NCBI GenBank assembly: GCA_049603715.1
Contig: JBMYSW010000001.1
Coordinates: forward strand, 179,783 to 243,782
Length of the DNA stretch: 64,000 nucleotides
Direction: 5' to 3'
Source of the DNA: Pontibacterium sp049603715
Lineage (GTDB): Bacteria > Pseudomonadota > Gammaproteobacteria > Pseudomonadales > Balneatricaceae
The notes below the pieces were generated by a model. It was not told the DNA's origin. It ran no database searches and saw only the letters and a list, made by a program, of their open reading frames with translations. The stretch's first letter is position 1. Each line of letters opens with the position of its first letter. Both the position numbers and the translations under genes were made by a program. Below are positions 54,801 to 63,948 of the stretch, piece by piece.

Positions 54801-54812
54801 CTGTTTTTAGTT

Positions 54813-54911
54813 TCGCCTTTGAAGGCGAGTTAAGGCTTTTGCACGGCCAAAAGCCTTAACGAAGTGGTCGAAACCCCTCACCTTCCTATTAGAAAAAGTA
54901 GAAAGGTGAGG
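54813..54911. terminator. Three consecutive hairpins between convergent trpS and cysK
   Basis: TCGCCTT/AAGGCGA at 54813-54828; a twelve-pair stem TTAAGGCTTTTG/CAAAAGCCTTAA at 54830-54859; and CCTCACCTT/AAGGTGAGG at 54876-54911. None has a long T-run, so they are probably mRNA end structures rather than textbook terminators, and could protect or end both transcripts. Confidence 0.6.
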
Positions 54912-54926
54912 TTATTAGCGACGGGC

Positions 54927-55895
54927 TTATTGCTTCGTCGCTGTTTCGCTGAATACGCCAGCGAATAGAGGTGAAGACAAGTAGCGCTCGCCAGAGTCAG
55001 GCAAGATAACAACGATGTTTTTACCGGCATTTTCGGGCTTTTCAGCAATGCGAAGGGCTGCGCAAACGGCTGCGCCACACGAAATACCTACCAAAATACC
55101 TTCTTCTTTCATTACGCGATGCGCAGTAGCGATAGCGTCTTCGTTGCTTACTTGCTCAACGGCATCGACTACTGACAAATCTAGGTTGGCAGGGATAAAG
55201 CCTGCGCCAATACCTTGGATTTTGTGCGGTGCGGGTTTGATTTCTTCACCTGCTAGCTTTTGTGTGATCACTGGAGAGTCGGTTGGCTCTACGGCAATCG
55301 ACTGAATCGCTTTGCCTTTGGTGTTTTTAATGTAACGGCTGGTGCCCGAGATGGTACCGCCGGTGCCTACGCCTGCTACCAAAATATCGATGTCACCATT
55401 AGTGTCTTCCCAAATTTCTGGGCCAGTGGTTTTTTCGTGAATTTCTGGGTTAGCTGGGTTTTCAAACTGTTGCAGCATCAGGTGAGTTTCTGGGTTGTTG
55501 GCAACCAGCTCTTCTGCTTTTGCAATCGCGCCTTTCATGCCTTTAGCTGGCTCCGTGAGCTCAATGGTGGCACCCAAGGCTTCCATCAACATACGGCGCT
55601 CTAGGCTCATAGAAGAAGGCATGGTGAGTACCAACTTGTAGCCGCGAGATGCCGCTACAAACGCAAGAGCGACACCTGTGTTACCACTGGTTGGCTCAAC
55701 AAGAGTCATGCCGGGTTTTAGCTGACCACTCTGCTCAGCAGCCCAGATCATGTTGGCGCCAATACGACACTTAATAGAGCCCGCAGGGTTACGTGATTCC
55801 ACCTTGCCGTAAATGTTGGCGTTAGGCGCAAGGCGCTTTAGGTGAACCAAAGGGGTTTTGCCAATGGTAAGAGAGTTATCTGCAAAAATTGTCAT
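54927..55895 (-). CDS. cysK: Cysteine synthase A (O-acetylserine sulfhydrylase)
   Basis: A 322-residue PLP enzyme making cysteine from O-acetylserine and sulfide. The PLP lysine is in NPAGSIKCRIGANMIW, the substrate loop is EPTSGNTGVALAFVAASRG, and the phosphate cradle is GVGTGGTISGTSRYI. Downstream IGAGFIPANLD and SGERYLSSPLF fit CysK rather than CysM. The start is the ATG at 55895 with GGAG upstream; a GTG two codons earlier also exists. Confidence 0.93.
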   Translation of the reverse strand: MTIFADNSLTIGKTPLVHLKRLAPNANIYGKVESRNPAGSIKCRIGANMIWAAEQSGQLKPGMTLVEPTSGNTGVALAFVAASRGYKLVLTMPSSMSLERRMLMEALGATIELTEPAKGMKGAIAKAEELVANNPETHLMLQQFENPANPEIHEKTTGPEIWEDTNGDIDILVAGVGTGGTISGTSRYIKNTKGKAIQSIAVEPTDSPVITQKLAGEEIKPAPHKIQGIGAGFIPANLDLSVVDAVEQVSNEDAIATAHRVMKEEGILVGISCGAAVCAALRIAEKPENAGKNIVVILPDSGERYLSSPLFAGVFSETATKQ

Positions 55896-56262
55896 GTGCA
55901 CTCCGAGTCTCTAAAAAGGTAAATGACCATATAACCCAGCGGTATAAGCCGTAATGAATTGGTTATCTTGCGGTTATAGCGTTGAGCGAAAGATTAAACG
56001 CTTATTTTCTCTTTGTCTCAAGGGTAGGCCAAAAATTAAGGAAAATTTATGGAAAGGAAACGGTTTTACTAAGACAAAGGTGACTTTTTGTAAAACGGGT
56101 CGATAAAATACCCGCCCTTGTTTAGTTGGTCGCAGGACGTTCAACTTGTAGTGCAGCCTGCCGATACACTTTCCGCTAAGAAAGCGAACACATTTGATTA
56201 AACACAAACCTAATAGGCCCTAGGTCACAAAGGTTTATAAAGCATCAAAAAGAGAGAAAACC
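55896..56262. other. Intergenic DNA between cysK and the Sel1-repeat gene
   Basis: About 370 bases holding the promoters of both divergent genes. I find no gene, repeat or strong operator here; only small inverted repeats such as CGGGTCGATAAAATACCCG at 56097-56115. Confidence 0.4.
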
Positions 56263-56769
56263 ATGGCAGTTATTCGTCGCACCCTCGCCGCTGGCGTATT
56301 TGTAATCGCAAAAGGCGTGTTTCGTTTAAAGCTGTTTCGCCAGTCGCGACTCAAGCACAAGCTGGCCATGGGGTTGTTTCGCTTTAGTGCCGAGCGCCGT
56401 CATACGGGGGCGCTCTCTATGTATGGCCACTTGCTGCACTTTCGTGGCGAAGGCCTCGCTAACCGCATTCAGGGAGCGATTTACATTGAGCGCGCGGCCA
56501 TGCAGGGCGATGCTAAGTCGCAATATCAAGCTGGTCGTATTTATGAATATGGTTTTGAGCACTATTTTAAGCCAGACCCCAAACTCGCTTTTGACTACTA
56601 CCAAAGAGGTGCGAAGCAAGGCCACCTGTTGGCGACTAAGCGCCTTATTAAAGTCTTTGAGCGGGGCGAGCTAAACCAGCCGCAAGACCGCACTCAGTGT
56701 GTAAACTGGCAAAGCCGTTTAGAAGAGACACCCAGCCTGACACGCTTAAATAATGCGGTCATCTCTTAA
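56263..56769 (+). CDS. Small Sel1-repeat protein
   Basis: A 168-residue protein. The first 60 residues are very basic and contain a hydrophobic stretch (AAGVFVIAKGVFRL), then two Sel1/TPR-like units: AAMQGDAKSQYQAGRIYEYG, and LAFDYYQRGAKQGHLLATKR, where alanine-glycine spacing is typical. Sel1 repeats mediate protein contacts; the partner is unknown. The last four bases overlap the convergent DTW gene. Confidence 0.8.
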   Translation: MAVIRRTLAAGVFVIAKGVFRLKLFRQSRLKHKLAMGLFRFSAERRHTGALSMYGHLLHFRGEGLANRIQGAIYIERAAMQGDAKSQYQAGRIYEYGFEHYFKPDPKLAFDYYQRGAKQGHLLATKRLIKVFERGELNQPQDRTQCVNWQSRLEETPSLTRLNNAVIS

Positions 56770-57488
56770 CGGCTTTTAAGCAAGTGGCCTGACTTATAGG
56801 CATTAAAGTGGCTTTGAAATCGCTCAAGCCCTTGCATTAATGTTTGGGCGCATGCTTTGTCGCCCAGCTGTTGATACACCCATGCCATTACCTCTAGGGT
56901 GCACAAGTGCTGTGCATCTGGGTTGCGCCTTAGGGTATAGCGTGTGATTTCTGTGGGCTCCAGGGTCAGTAGAGGTACATGGCCTAACCACGGGCTTTTA
57001 CGCACGATTTTCCGCACTTCCTTCCATGTGCCGTCGGGCACAATCACCAGCGGTATTTTTGTACCGTCATCGGACAGCACTCGCCAGTGGCTGTCTATTT
57101 TGGCTTGATCAGCTTCGCTGCCTGCTATTTCTTTGGTTGCTAAGCGGTGTTGCGCGCGTTCAGCGGTGCTGTCTCGGTCGGCAGGAAACAGCAACCAAGG
57201 TTGATATTTAGGGCTTTTGAGTTTTTGAATCAGCACGCTTGGCGGTGTTTGGCGTTGCCAAGCATAGTGGCGCCCAACCTTTGTGCCTTGGCTGTGGCTT
57301 TGGTTTAAGAAGTTGAGTGCAAGCTGGCCTGTAGCGGTCTCACGACGATACTCTTGTTCGTGCTGGAGCAGCGCCCATTCAAGCACGGGCTTTGTGGGAG
57401 GCGTTGCAGGTTCAAAGTGCTCTGGCACCGTGATGCAGGCGCAGTGGCTTTGCGGGAGACGGCAATGGATACAAAAACAAGACTGCAT
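56766..57488 (-). CDS. DTW domain protein, probable tRNA aminocarboxypropyltransferase
   Basis: A 240-residue protein. The N-terminus has zinc-type cysteines (CFCIHCRLPQSHCAC) and the centre the DTW motif in VIVPDGTWKEVRKIV, followed by RYTLRRNPDAQHLCTLEVMA. DTW enzymes such as E. coli TapT add the acp group to uridine 47 of tRNA using SAM. This one has the DxTW form DGTW. The size matches. Assignment to a particular tRNA site is inference. Confidence 0.88.
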   Translation of the reverse strand: MQSCFCIHCRLPQSHCACITVPEHFEPATPPTKPVLEWALLQHEQEYRRETATGQLALNFLNQSHSQGTKVGRHYAWQRQTPPSVLIQKLKSPKYQPWLLFPADRDSTAERAQHRLATKEIAGSEADQAKIDSHWRVLSDDGTKIPLVIVPDGTWKEVRKIVRKSPWLGHVPLLTLEPTEITRYTLRRNPDAQHLCTLEVMAWVYQQLGDKACAQTLMQGLERFQSHFNAYKSGHLLKSR

Positions 57489-57524
57489 GTAAACCGGTGG
57501 CCCTCCCGCGTGCCTTTTGCGTGG

Positions 57525-59015
57525 TTATTTAAAGTTAATGCGCGTATCAAACACCAACTGAGTGGTGGATTCAGGCGCGAGGGGCAGTTGCCATGTTAGG
57601 CGATTACCTTGGCTGCTTTGGGGCGCAATATTACTCTTTTTTAGGGTAAAGCTGCGATGCATATTTGCATGTAGCACCAGTGTTTCGGTTTGCTTACCTG
57701 CGTTGGTGATCTCTAGGGTTTGACCAACGTTGGCGTAGTCTTGGTATTTTTTATAGCTGTGTTGGTAGCGTTTGACGTTGACGTCAAAGCCTTGGCCCAA
57801 GTTGAGTTTGACCTGTGCGAGGTTAGCGGTGTGACCTATGCTCTGGCCGCCTACTAGGGTGACATCGCCTTTAGCGTTTTGGCGATAAACACGGACATTA
57901 CCCGCAGGCAGCGGAATACCTAATTGGTTGTTTTTGTGATTGCTAAACTGCAGCCGAGTGCTGGGTTTAGCTTCAATTGGGTTGGGTTCAGCATTAGGTG
58001 AGACGTAAAAGCTCAGTTGATAGTCGCGTTTAACTTTGATGTTTTGAGCGGATACCAGCGGTATTTGTACGCTTTGTTGCGCTCCCAAAGTCACAGGGTG
58101 AGGCAGAGGGTATTGATAAAGCGCGTCCACGGCGGTGGCACTTACGGACTCCATCACCGGTGCTGCATCCAGCGCCATCATCGCAACTGGTGCGTTTTTG
58201 TAAGCACGCACCGCTTGAGTGGCGGGTACTTGGTTCATTTGCCCTGCCATTAAGGTGACATTGGCTTGGTTAAACTGGCTTTGCGTTGGGTTATTAATGT
58301 GAGTAAAGCCTTGTAGGCTCGCACGCTGGCCGTTTTCGGCCACGACCAAACGATAGTCCATTGACCAGCTTAGCCCGCTGGCTTGGTAACTCAGGCCGAG
58401 TGTTGAGGCTTTGCTGGTGCCTGCGGATACAAATTGCCCATGAGTACCTTGGGGTAAGGTCGGGGCGCTAAGTGTGTTGGGCAGTTGCAACTGGCTGACT
58501 TGGCTGCGCGAAATTACCCGTGTGCCGCTACTTTGGTTAAGTATAAGGTGCTGGTGGTCGTAGGCTTGCAAAGTGCCTTTGATGGCCTTTGACTGGCCCA
58601 CTAGTGTGACACTAACGGCTTGGTTAACGGCTAAGTCGAGTAATTGGTCGGCGGATACTTCATCCACACGGCTGACCGATTGGCTTAAAAGCTGACCACT
58701 GTGGTTAAACCACAGGCTGCGAATATCAAGCGTATCGGCGAGGTTTTGTACCACCACCCTTTGCCCCTGAGCCAAGGCCGGAAGCGGGTAGCTTTGCTGC
58801 ACCGTTGCCGTGTTTTGGTTGTAAATAGTCAGTTTGGTTTCGCTGGCTTGGGTGGGTGTTAAAACCACTGCAGGTGCTTGCGCAACGGCTAATTGAGCAC
58901 CCAATAAAAACGGTACGGCCAAGAGCGCTGGCGAGCAGCTTTGTACGCGCTTTATGGCTTTTGTGGCGACGGTAAGGCGAGTCGACGGTGTTAGGCGGCA
59001 TGTGCGAGCGTGCAT
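57525..59015 (-). CDS. Exported DUF4139 domain protein
   Basis: A 496-residue protein. Signal peptide with a long basic n-region of about 28 residues and core ALLAVPFLLGAQLAVAQ. The mature protein starts with a DUF4140-like beta domain (TLTIYNQNTATVQQSYPL-like TKLTIYNQNTATVQQSYPLP) and continues as DUF4139, with LGLSYQASGLSWSMDYRLVV in the middle and FDVNVKRYQHSYKKY near the end. Function unknown; secreted to the periplasm. The ATG at 59015 lies seven bases after GGAG. It is 36 bases before the DTW gene on the same strand, so the two may be cotranscribed. Confidence 0.85.
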   Translation of the reverse strand: MHARTCRLTPSTRLTVATKAIKRVQSCSPALLAVPFLLGAQLAVAQAPAVVLTPTQASETKLTIYNQNTATVQQSYPLPALAQGQRVVVQNLADTLDIRSLWFNHSGQLLSQSVSRVDEVSADQLLDLAVNQAVSVTLVGQSKAIKGTLQAYDHQHLILNQSSGTRVISRSQVSQLQLPNTLSAPTLPQGTHGQFVSAGTSKASTLGLSYQASGLSWSMDYRLVVAENGQRASLQGFTHINNPTQSQFNQANVTLMAGQMNQVPATQAVRAYKNAPVAMMALDAAPVMESVSATAVDALYQYPLPHPVTLGAQQSVQIPLVSAQNIKVKRDYQLSFYVSPNAEPNPIEAKPSTRLQFSNHKNNQLGIPLPAGNVRVYRQNAKGDVTLVGGQSIGHTANLAQVKLNLGQGFDVNVKRYQHSYKKYQDYANVGQTLEITNAGKQTETLVLHANMHRSFTLKKSNIAPQSSQGNRLTWQLPLAPESTTQLVFDTRINFK

Positions 59016-59187
59016 GGCAATTCTCCGTTTGAAAGCAGCGATAAGGTGCGATAAGAGACAATACCCGTTTGTTATGACGAGTGATAGCAGCCAAGGTTGC
59101 TCACCTTGGGCTGAATCGCTGCTGAATGCTAAAGGTGGGCTTTAAGCGGCTTGTGAAGTCGAGGGTCATTAGATTCGGGCGAGTTAT

Positions 59188-61464
59188 TTATAGGTCTAAG
59201 GCAACACGAAAGCCCACATCTTGGCTGCGGCTATTGGGTGTTTGGCGATAGCGGGTGGCGGGTCGAACTAATCTTGGAATATCAAACCAGCCTCCGCCCT
59301 TCATTACCCTCTGATCACAAGGGAAGCTTGAAACCGCCACCGCTGCCAACGGGCTTCGGCCTTGGTGGCTCTCTGCATAACAGTCGCTTACCCATTCGTT
59401 CACATTACCTGCCATGTCATAAAAGCCCCAAGGGTTAGCTTTTAGCTGCGCCACAGGGCGAGGTTTTGCGCCATCAAAGGCGTTAGTGGCATCGCTGCTT
59501 TCGTTATTGCCGTTATTGTCGCCGTTACTGGTAGGCGCGGCGTTACAGCCATCGCAAACACCGTGACCTACTTGCGGCTGAGAGCCCCAGCTAAATGGGC
59601 TTTGAGTACCTGCGCGAGCGGCGTACTCCCACTCGGCCTCGGTGGGTAAGCGATAAGCTTCTCCCGTTTGTTCGGCAAGCCATGCGGCATAGTCGGTTGC
59701 ATCTTGCCAGCTCACGTTAACCACAGGCTGCTGGCCTCGCCCCCAACCCATGTCGTTGGGTGAGGGGCGTCCGGTGGCTTTGGCAAACAGGTCGTATGCT
59801 GAAAATGTCACTTCGGTTTGGCTTAATGCAAACGAGTGCGCTACTTGAATGGTCACAACGGGCTGCTCGTTATCATCGCCCATGCGGTGACTATCGCCGA
59901 GCTTAAATTGCCCTTTGGGCAGTGCTACCATTACAGGCCCAAAAGCCGCGGCCTCGGTGTTGGGTAAATTCAGTTTAATTGGGTCGCGAAAGGCGAGTTG
60001 TCGCTGTGGTGCTGTGGTTGTGGGGGCAGCTGTGGTTTTGGCCGCTTCTGTTACTTTGCCAGAGCTTTCGATCACTACGTCCGGTGCTGCTAGATCTGAA
60101 ACTGCTGAGCCCGCAACGGTTGCGCCAACAAAAGCTGGCGTACTGAATATTGGGTTGGGGCCAGATAGCGAAGGAGCAAGCTGTGGCTGGGTTTGCAGAG
60201 GTAAGGCGATACCAGAGGGTGTGGTATCTGCTTCTGGTTGCACGCTTTGATGTGCGTTCTGATCACCAGCCGTCGCCAAGGGTATTTCTTGTTTGATAGG
60301 CGCGTGGCTTTGCGTTTGGCCTAGCCAATAACCCAAGGCAAAAGTGGCTGTCAGTGCAATGCTGACAGATAAGCCCAATAGTAAAGGGCGCTTTTTTGAG
60401 CTCTGTTGTTCGTCAGCCTCGGCTGTCTGTTCGGCCTTTGTGGGTGTTGGTTCTGTTTCTTCTGTGGCCGCCCCAGCTGCTTCATCGTCGTTAGAGCTGG
60501 ACTGAGTACTTTCGCTAGGGGCCTCTGCTAACGAGTCTTCTTGCTCATTTGCGTTGTTTGGTTCCGGTGTTTTATCTAGTGGGTTACTGGGTGTAAAAAG
60601 CTCGCTCACCCATTGGTTAAGTGACTGTTCAGAGACGCCCTCGCCTTGGTCAGATTCAGGTTTGAGCCGCTTTAGTAGGTGCGCTTTTTGTTCAGCGTTG
60701 ATCTGTGTTGATGACTCAACCCAAGCGCTGACTGAGCCAGAGTTAGGGCTGCTGTTTTGTCCGAGTAAAAAGCTGGCTAACACGGCGAGGCTAAAACCGT
60801 CGCCACCACTTTGTTGATATTGGTTAATGCTTGCTGATTTTAAGGCGTCGAGTAGGCGTTTGTTTTGTTGTAGTGGGTTAAAACACTGGGCCGATGCGTG
60901 GGCTTGTGCGGCTTTAGCTTCGTCTTTTTTAAAGCCTGAATAGGGTTTTGCACCCAGCTCAAAAAGCCAACCCAAAGCGAACAATTGTACGCCCTTACCT
61001 TTGCTAATAAGGGCGTGCTCTGGGTAAAAGGCCCCATGGGTATGACCTTGCTGATGCAGTGCGTCTAAGGTTTGCGCGCACTGCTTAAGTAAGCCTTGGT
61101 GCTGTTTTGCTGTGAGGCGTTTACTGGCGCCGCTCCATAGTAGTCGCGAAAGCCATGTACCCTCGATATGGGGGTGAATAATGCCTTTGAGTTGCTGCTC
61201 GGTTTCTAAGCTGCCTAATATGGGCAATAGGTGAGGGTGCTCGACTTGTTTAAGCTTGCTCAGTGCTTGACTAAACTCGCCGGAGCTGGCCGGGGTTTGA
61301 AAAAACGCAATTAGTACTCGGTCTTTTCCGCCTTTTGAGGTGAGCTTTGCCTGCCAGTAGGGGCCAAAGGCACTCTGGCCCATGGGCTCAATAAGCTCAT
61401 AGGTGCCCAGCGATGAGTTTAGCCGTTGACCGGGCTGCAGCGCTGAAAAAGGCGAAGACTTCAC
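59188..61464 (-). CDS. Pseudokinase - transmembrane - FGE-sulfatase (SUMF1-like) fusion protein
   Basis: A 758-residue protein from GTG 61464, six bases after GAGGAG; a TTG at 61482 has no such site. Residues about 20-180 follow a Ser/Thr kinase fold but lack catalysis: the VAIK lysine is Ala53 (VLIAF), the HRD segment reads H143-G-A145-F-Y-P-E-H150, and DFG is missing. A Ser/Glu-rich region and one transmembrane helix (about 360-381) follow, then a Pro/Ala/Thr-rich periplasmic linker and an FGE-sulfatase domain (about 509-758) with RLPTEAEWEYAARAG, WGFYDMAGNVNEWVSDCY and GGGWFDIPRLVRPATRYR. The catalytic cysteines of true formylglycine enzymes are not in that last motif. A signalling or scaffold role is inferred. 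Confidence 0.85.
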   Translation of the reverse strand: MKSSPFSALQPGQRLNSSLGTYELIEPMGQSAFGPYWQAKLTSKGGKDRVLIAFFQTPASSGEFSQALSKLKQVEHPHLLPILGSLETEQQLKGIIHPHIEGTWLSRLLWSGASKRLTAKQHQGLLKQCAQTLDALHQQGHTHGAFYPEHALISKGKGVQLFALGWLFELGAKPYSGFKKDEAKAAQAHASAQCFNPLQQNKRLLDALKSASINQYQQSGGDGFSLAVLASFLLGQNSSPNSGSVSAWVESSTQINAEQKAHLLKRLKPESDQGEGVSEQSLNQWVSELFTPSNPLDKTPEPNNANEQEDSLAEAPSESTQSSSNDDEAAGAATEETEPTPTKAEQTAEADEQQSSKKRPLLLGLSVSIALTATFALGYWLGQTQSHAPIKQEIPLATAGDQNAHQSVQPEADTTPSGIALPLQTQPQLAPSLSGPNPIFSTPAFVGATVAGSAVSDLAAPDVVIESSGKVTEAAKTTAAPTTTAPQRQLAFRDPIKLNLPNTEAAAFGPVMVALPKGQFKLGDSHRMGDDNEQPVVTIQVAHSFALSQTEVTFSAYDLFAKATGRPSPNDMGWGRGQQPVVNVSWQDATDYAAWLAEQTGEAYRLPTEAEWEYAARAGTQSPFSWGSQPQVGHGVCDGCNAAPTSNGDNNGNNESSDATNAFDGAKPRPVAQLKANPWGFYDMAGNVNEWVSDCYAESHQGRSPLAAVAVSSFPCDQRVMKGGGWFDIPRLVRPATRYRQTPNSRSQDVGFRVALDL

Positions 61465-61533
61465 GGATTTCTCCTCGTTCAAAAAGCAAAAGGGGTGATT
61501 AGCGTTACTTTAAGTCTAGGAAAAATCCAAAAA

Positions 61534-61579
61534 AAAGCACTGAAACCCACAAGCTTTTATGCTTTGAGTTCAGTGCTTT
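61534..61579 (-). terminator. Terminator of kdsA
   Basis: AAAGCACTGAA (61534-61544) pairs with TTCAGTGCTTT (61569-61579) over eleven bases with a 24-base loop. On the reverse strand, downstream of kdsA, the stem is followed by a run of about eight T. Confidence 0.75.
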
Positions 61580-61652
61580 ATATGTTCGCTACTCGCTCTG
61601 TTCAGAGGCTTTATAGTGAAGCCAAGAATAAGCCGAGAAGAAAATGAAAAGC

Positions 61653-62504
61653 TTAGTCGGCCGATGTGTCCAAAGGCTCAAGGGCCTTAATCATATCGTC
61701 GAGCTGCTTCATTTGCGCAAGGTAAGGCTCTAGTTTATCCAGTGGCAATGCACATGGGCCGTCACACTTGGCAACGTTTGGATCTGGGTGCGCTTCTAAG
61801 AACAAGCCTGCGATACCTTGTGATAAACCTGCGCGAGCGAGTTGAGCGGCTAGGGCACGACGACCACCGGCTGAGTCCGCTTGGCCACCAGGTAGTTGCA
61901 AGGCGTGGGTCGCATCAAAAATAATTGGGTATTCAAACGCCTTCATCACAGAGAAGCCGAGCATATCGACAACAAGGTTGTTGTAACCAAAGCTGGTGCC
62001 ACGCTCACATAACATTAGGCGGCTGTTACCGGCTTCTTCGCACTTGTGCAAAATGTGCTTCATTTCTTGCGGTGCTAAAAACTGTGCTTTTTTAATGTTA
62101 ATCGCTGCATCGGTTTTGGCCATGGCGCTAACAAGGTCAGTCTGGCGCGATAAAAACGCTGGCAGCTGAATAATGTCACACACTTCAGCGGCAGGCGCTG
62201 CTTGGTGTGGCTCATGTACGTCGGTAATCAGCGGCACATTAAAGGTGTCTTTTACTTCTTGCAGAATCTTTAAGCCTTCGTCCAAGCCAGGGCCACGGAA
62301 AGAGGTTAATGACGAGCGGTTCGCCTTGTCAAAAGAGGCTTTGAACACATAGGGAATGCCTAGCTTTTGAGTTACTTCGACATAGCGTTCAGCGATGGTC
62401 ATGGCCAAGTCACGAGACTCCAGCACATTCATACCACCTAGTAACACCATGGGTTTATCGTTAGAGATTTCGATTTGGCCAACAGTAACCGTTTTTTGCT
62501 GCAT
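61653..62504 (-). CDS. kdsA: 3-deoxy-D-manno-octulosonate 8-phosphate synthase KdsA
   Basis: A 283-residue TIM-barrel enzyme that makes KDO-8-phosphate from arabinose-5-phosphate and PEP, for LPS core synthesis. Motifs include FKASFDKANRSSLTSFRGPG, PLITDVHEPHQAA, CDIIQLPAFLSRQTDLV, INIKKAQFLAP, LCERGTSFGYNNLVVDM and FLEAHPDPNVAKCDGP. I chose the ATG at 62504, which gives the normal length and follows AAGAGAG; a frame from 62552 adds 16 residues without a conserved match. Confidence 0.97.
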   Translation of the reverse strand: MQQKTVTVGQIEISNDKPMVLLGGMNVLESRDLAMTIAERYVEVTQKLGIPYVFKASFDKANRSSLTSFRGPGLDEGLKILQEVKDTFNVPLITDVHEPHQAAPAAEVCDIIQLPAFLSRQTDLVSAMAKTDAAINIKKAQFLAPQEMKHILHKCEEAGNSRLMLCERGTSFGYNNLVVDMLGFSVMKAFEYPIIFDATHALQLPGGQADSAGGRRALAAQLARAGLSQGIAGLFLEAHPDPNVAKCDGPCALPLDKLEPYLAQMKQLDDMIKALEPLDTSAD

Positions 62505-62760
62505 AACAGACTCTCTTATCCTATGAGGGCGGCCAGCTTGAGGTGTTAGCATGATGTGCTAAGTTGACCTGCAAGGCTGGAATAAACTAACTATGGCTCG
62601 CATTATAAGAGAAGTTGGGGTGTGCGTCCTAGTGCTGCCTTGAATCGGTGGGTGAATAGGACCTAGGGGCATGCATAAAAGCTTGTGATTTGGCTAAGGG
62701 GCATTGTTTGGTTTCTGTACACATATTTCAAAGAACAGCTCAAAAAGGAGCCCTGAGCAG

Positions 62761-63300
62761 ATGACAAAGAAGAACGAAAGCGAAGCTGCACAGGCAAAGC
62801 AGGAGGCATTGCTGGCTTATGACGCCTTGTTGCACCAAAAGTCACTCTTGTTGGCGACCTTAACCGCAGAAGGGGCACCCGATATTAGCTATGCGCCTTT
62901 TGTTGCGGATGACCGTAGCTTTTATGTTTTTGTTAGCGAGCTCGCAAGCCATACCCAGCAAATGCTAACAAAACCCAGCGTGTCGATATTGTTGGTGCAA
63001 GATGAGCAGGATACGCGGCAAATTTATGCACGCCAGCGTGTCAGCTTTAACTGCGAGGTGCTCGCACAAGATTTAACAACGCCCTCAAGTCAGCAGATGC
63101 TGGATGCCCTTGAAGCACGTCATGGGCAAGTGGTGGGGCTATTACGCGGATTAGCCGACTTTAAGTTGATGCGCTTGGTGCCCAAGCAAGGTCGATTAGT
63201 CACAGGGTTTGGGCGCGCCTACGAAGTAAACCTTGAAGGCGGCTTAGCACTCACAATAGAGCAGCTAAGCTTGGTTGAAGCGGCGGCAAAACCTAAGTAA
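62761..63300 (+). CDS. HugZ/HutZ family heme-utilisation protein
   Basis: A 179-residue protein of the split-barrel flavin-binding fold. TLTAEGAPDISYAPFV and FYVFVSELASHTQQML match the pyridoxamine-phosphate-oxidase-like HugZ/HutZ family, which handles or degrades heme. LMRLVPKQGRLVTGFGRAY is the C-terminal heme-family segment. The start is the ATG at 62761, ten bases after AAGGAG; an ATG at 62704 in frame is before that site. No heme receptor genes are in the window, so the function is inferred from family. Confidence 0.85.
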   Translation: MTKKNESEAAQAKQEALLAYDALLHQKSLLLATLTAEGAPDISYAPFVADDRSFYVFVSELASHTQQMLTKPSVSILLVQDEQDTRQIYARQRVSFNCEVLAQDLTTPSSQQMLDALEARHGQVVGLLRGLADFKLMRLVPKQGRLVTGFGRAYEVNLEGGLALTIEQLSLVEAAAKPK

Positions 63301-63368
63301 AGGAAATGGGCCGAAAATTGGTACTATCGATGAGGTGAGCAGGAAAGTACAGGCACTGGCTGGAGAGG

Positions 63369-63581
63369 CTATTGTGCCATTAATTCCACAATGACGGTTT
63401 TGATCAAAAAAGCGAACAGACCTAAACCTAATGCACCAAAGAGTATGAAGGTGCCAAACTTTCCGGCGTTCGATTTCTTCGCTAAGTCGTAAATAATAAA
63501 GAACACAAAAAAGGCGAAAACAGCTAAGCCGACTTGCAGCATTAAGTTTTCGATATCGGCTAAACGCATGCCTTCAAACAT
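63369..63581 (-). CDS. Small DUF2788 membrane protein
   Basis: A 70-residue protein with two transmembrane helices (about 12-28 and 42-62) separated by the conserved cytoplasmic-type loop YDLAKKSNAGKFGTFILF, characteristic of DUF2788. Function unknown. The ATG at 63581 has GGAGG four bases upstream; the longer frame from 63638 would place this site within the coding sequence. Confidence 0.85.
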   Translation of the reverse strand: MFEGMRLADIENLMLQVGLAVFAFFVFFIIYDLAKKSNAGKFGTFILFGALGLGLFAFLIKTVIVELMAQ

Positions 63582-63948
63582 GACACCTCCGCTAAATATT
63601 ACACAAGCTCTTACAGCCTCAAAAAAGCAGCCCCCCAAAAAGCGACGGCTGTCATGTTGCCATAGAGGTTAGCTTAGCAACAAACCTCAAGTACGTATCT
63701 GCTACCTCTGCACGAGTATACGGGGCCGTGAGCAGGAGTTCTCGGGGGGATGTCAATAAGATGCTCGTTTTAAAGTGAATTGTATAAACGAAAAGCACAT
63801 TAACGATCTATGTACTAATCGATGTACTAATCGATGTACTAATCGATGTACTAGAGAGCGACCGTTAGAGTAGGGCTAGAAAAAGTAAGCGACTAGAAGA
63901 GTGCTAGATGCTTCAACAGGCCAAGAGCAGGCCCAGCATAAAAAGAAA
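63582..63948. other. Intergenic DNA before the tRNA gene
   Basis: About 370 bases with no gene. It carries one short tandem repeat (63811-63852). No terminator for the upstream-transcribed tRNA could be recognised. Confidence 0.4.
63811..63852. repeat. 12-base tandem repeat, three and a half copies
   Basis: TGTACTAATCGA is repeated exactly at 63811, 63823 and 63835, followed by a half copy TGTACT at 63847. The preceding 12 bases end in ACGATCTA, a decayed copy. Confidence 0.93.

Noticed and set aside
63811..63852. CRISPR array or phage attachment site beside a tRNA
   Set aside because: The repeat is 12 bases without spacers, about 100 bases away from the tRNA 3' end, and no integrase is present.
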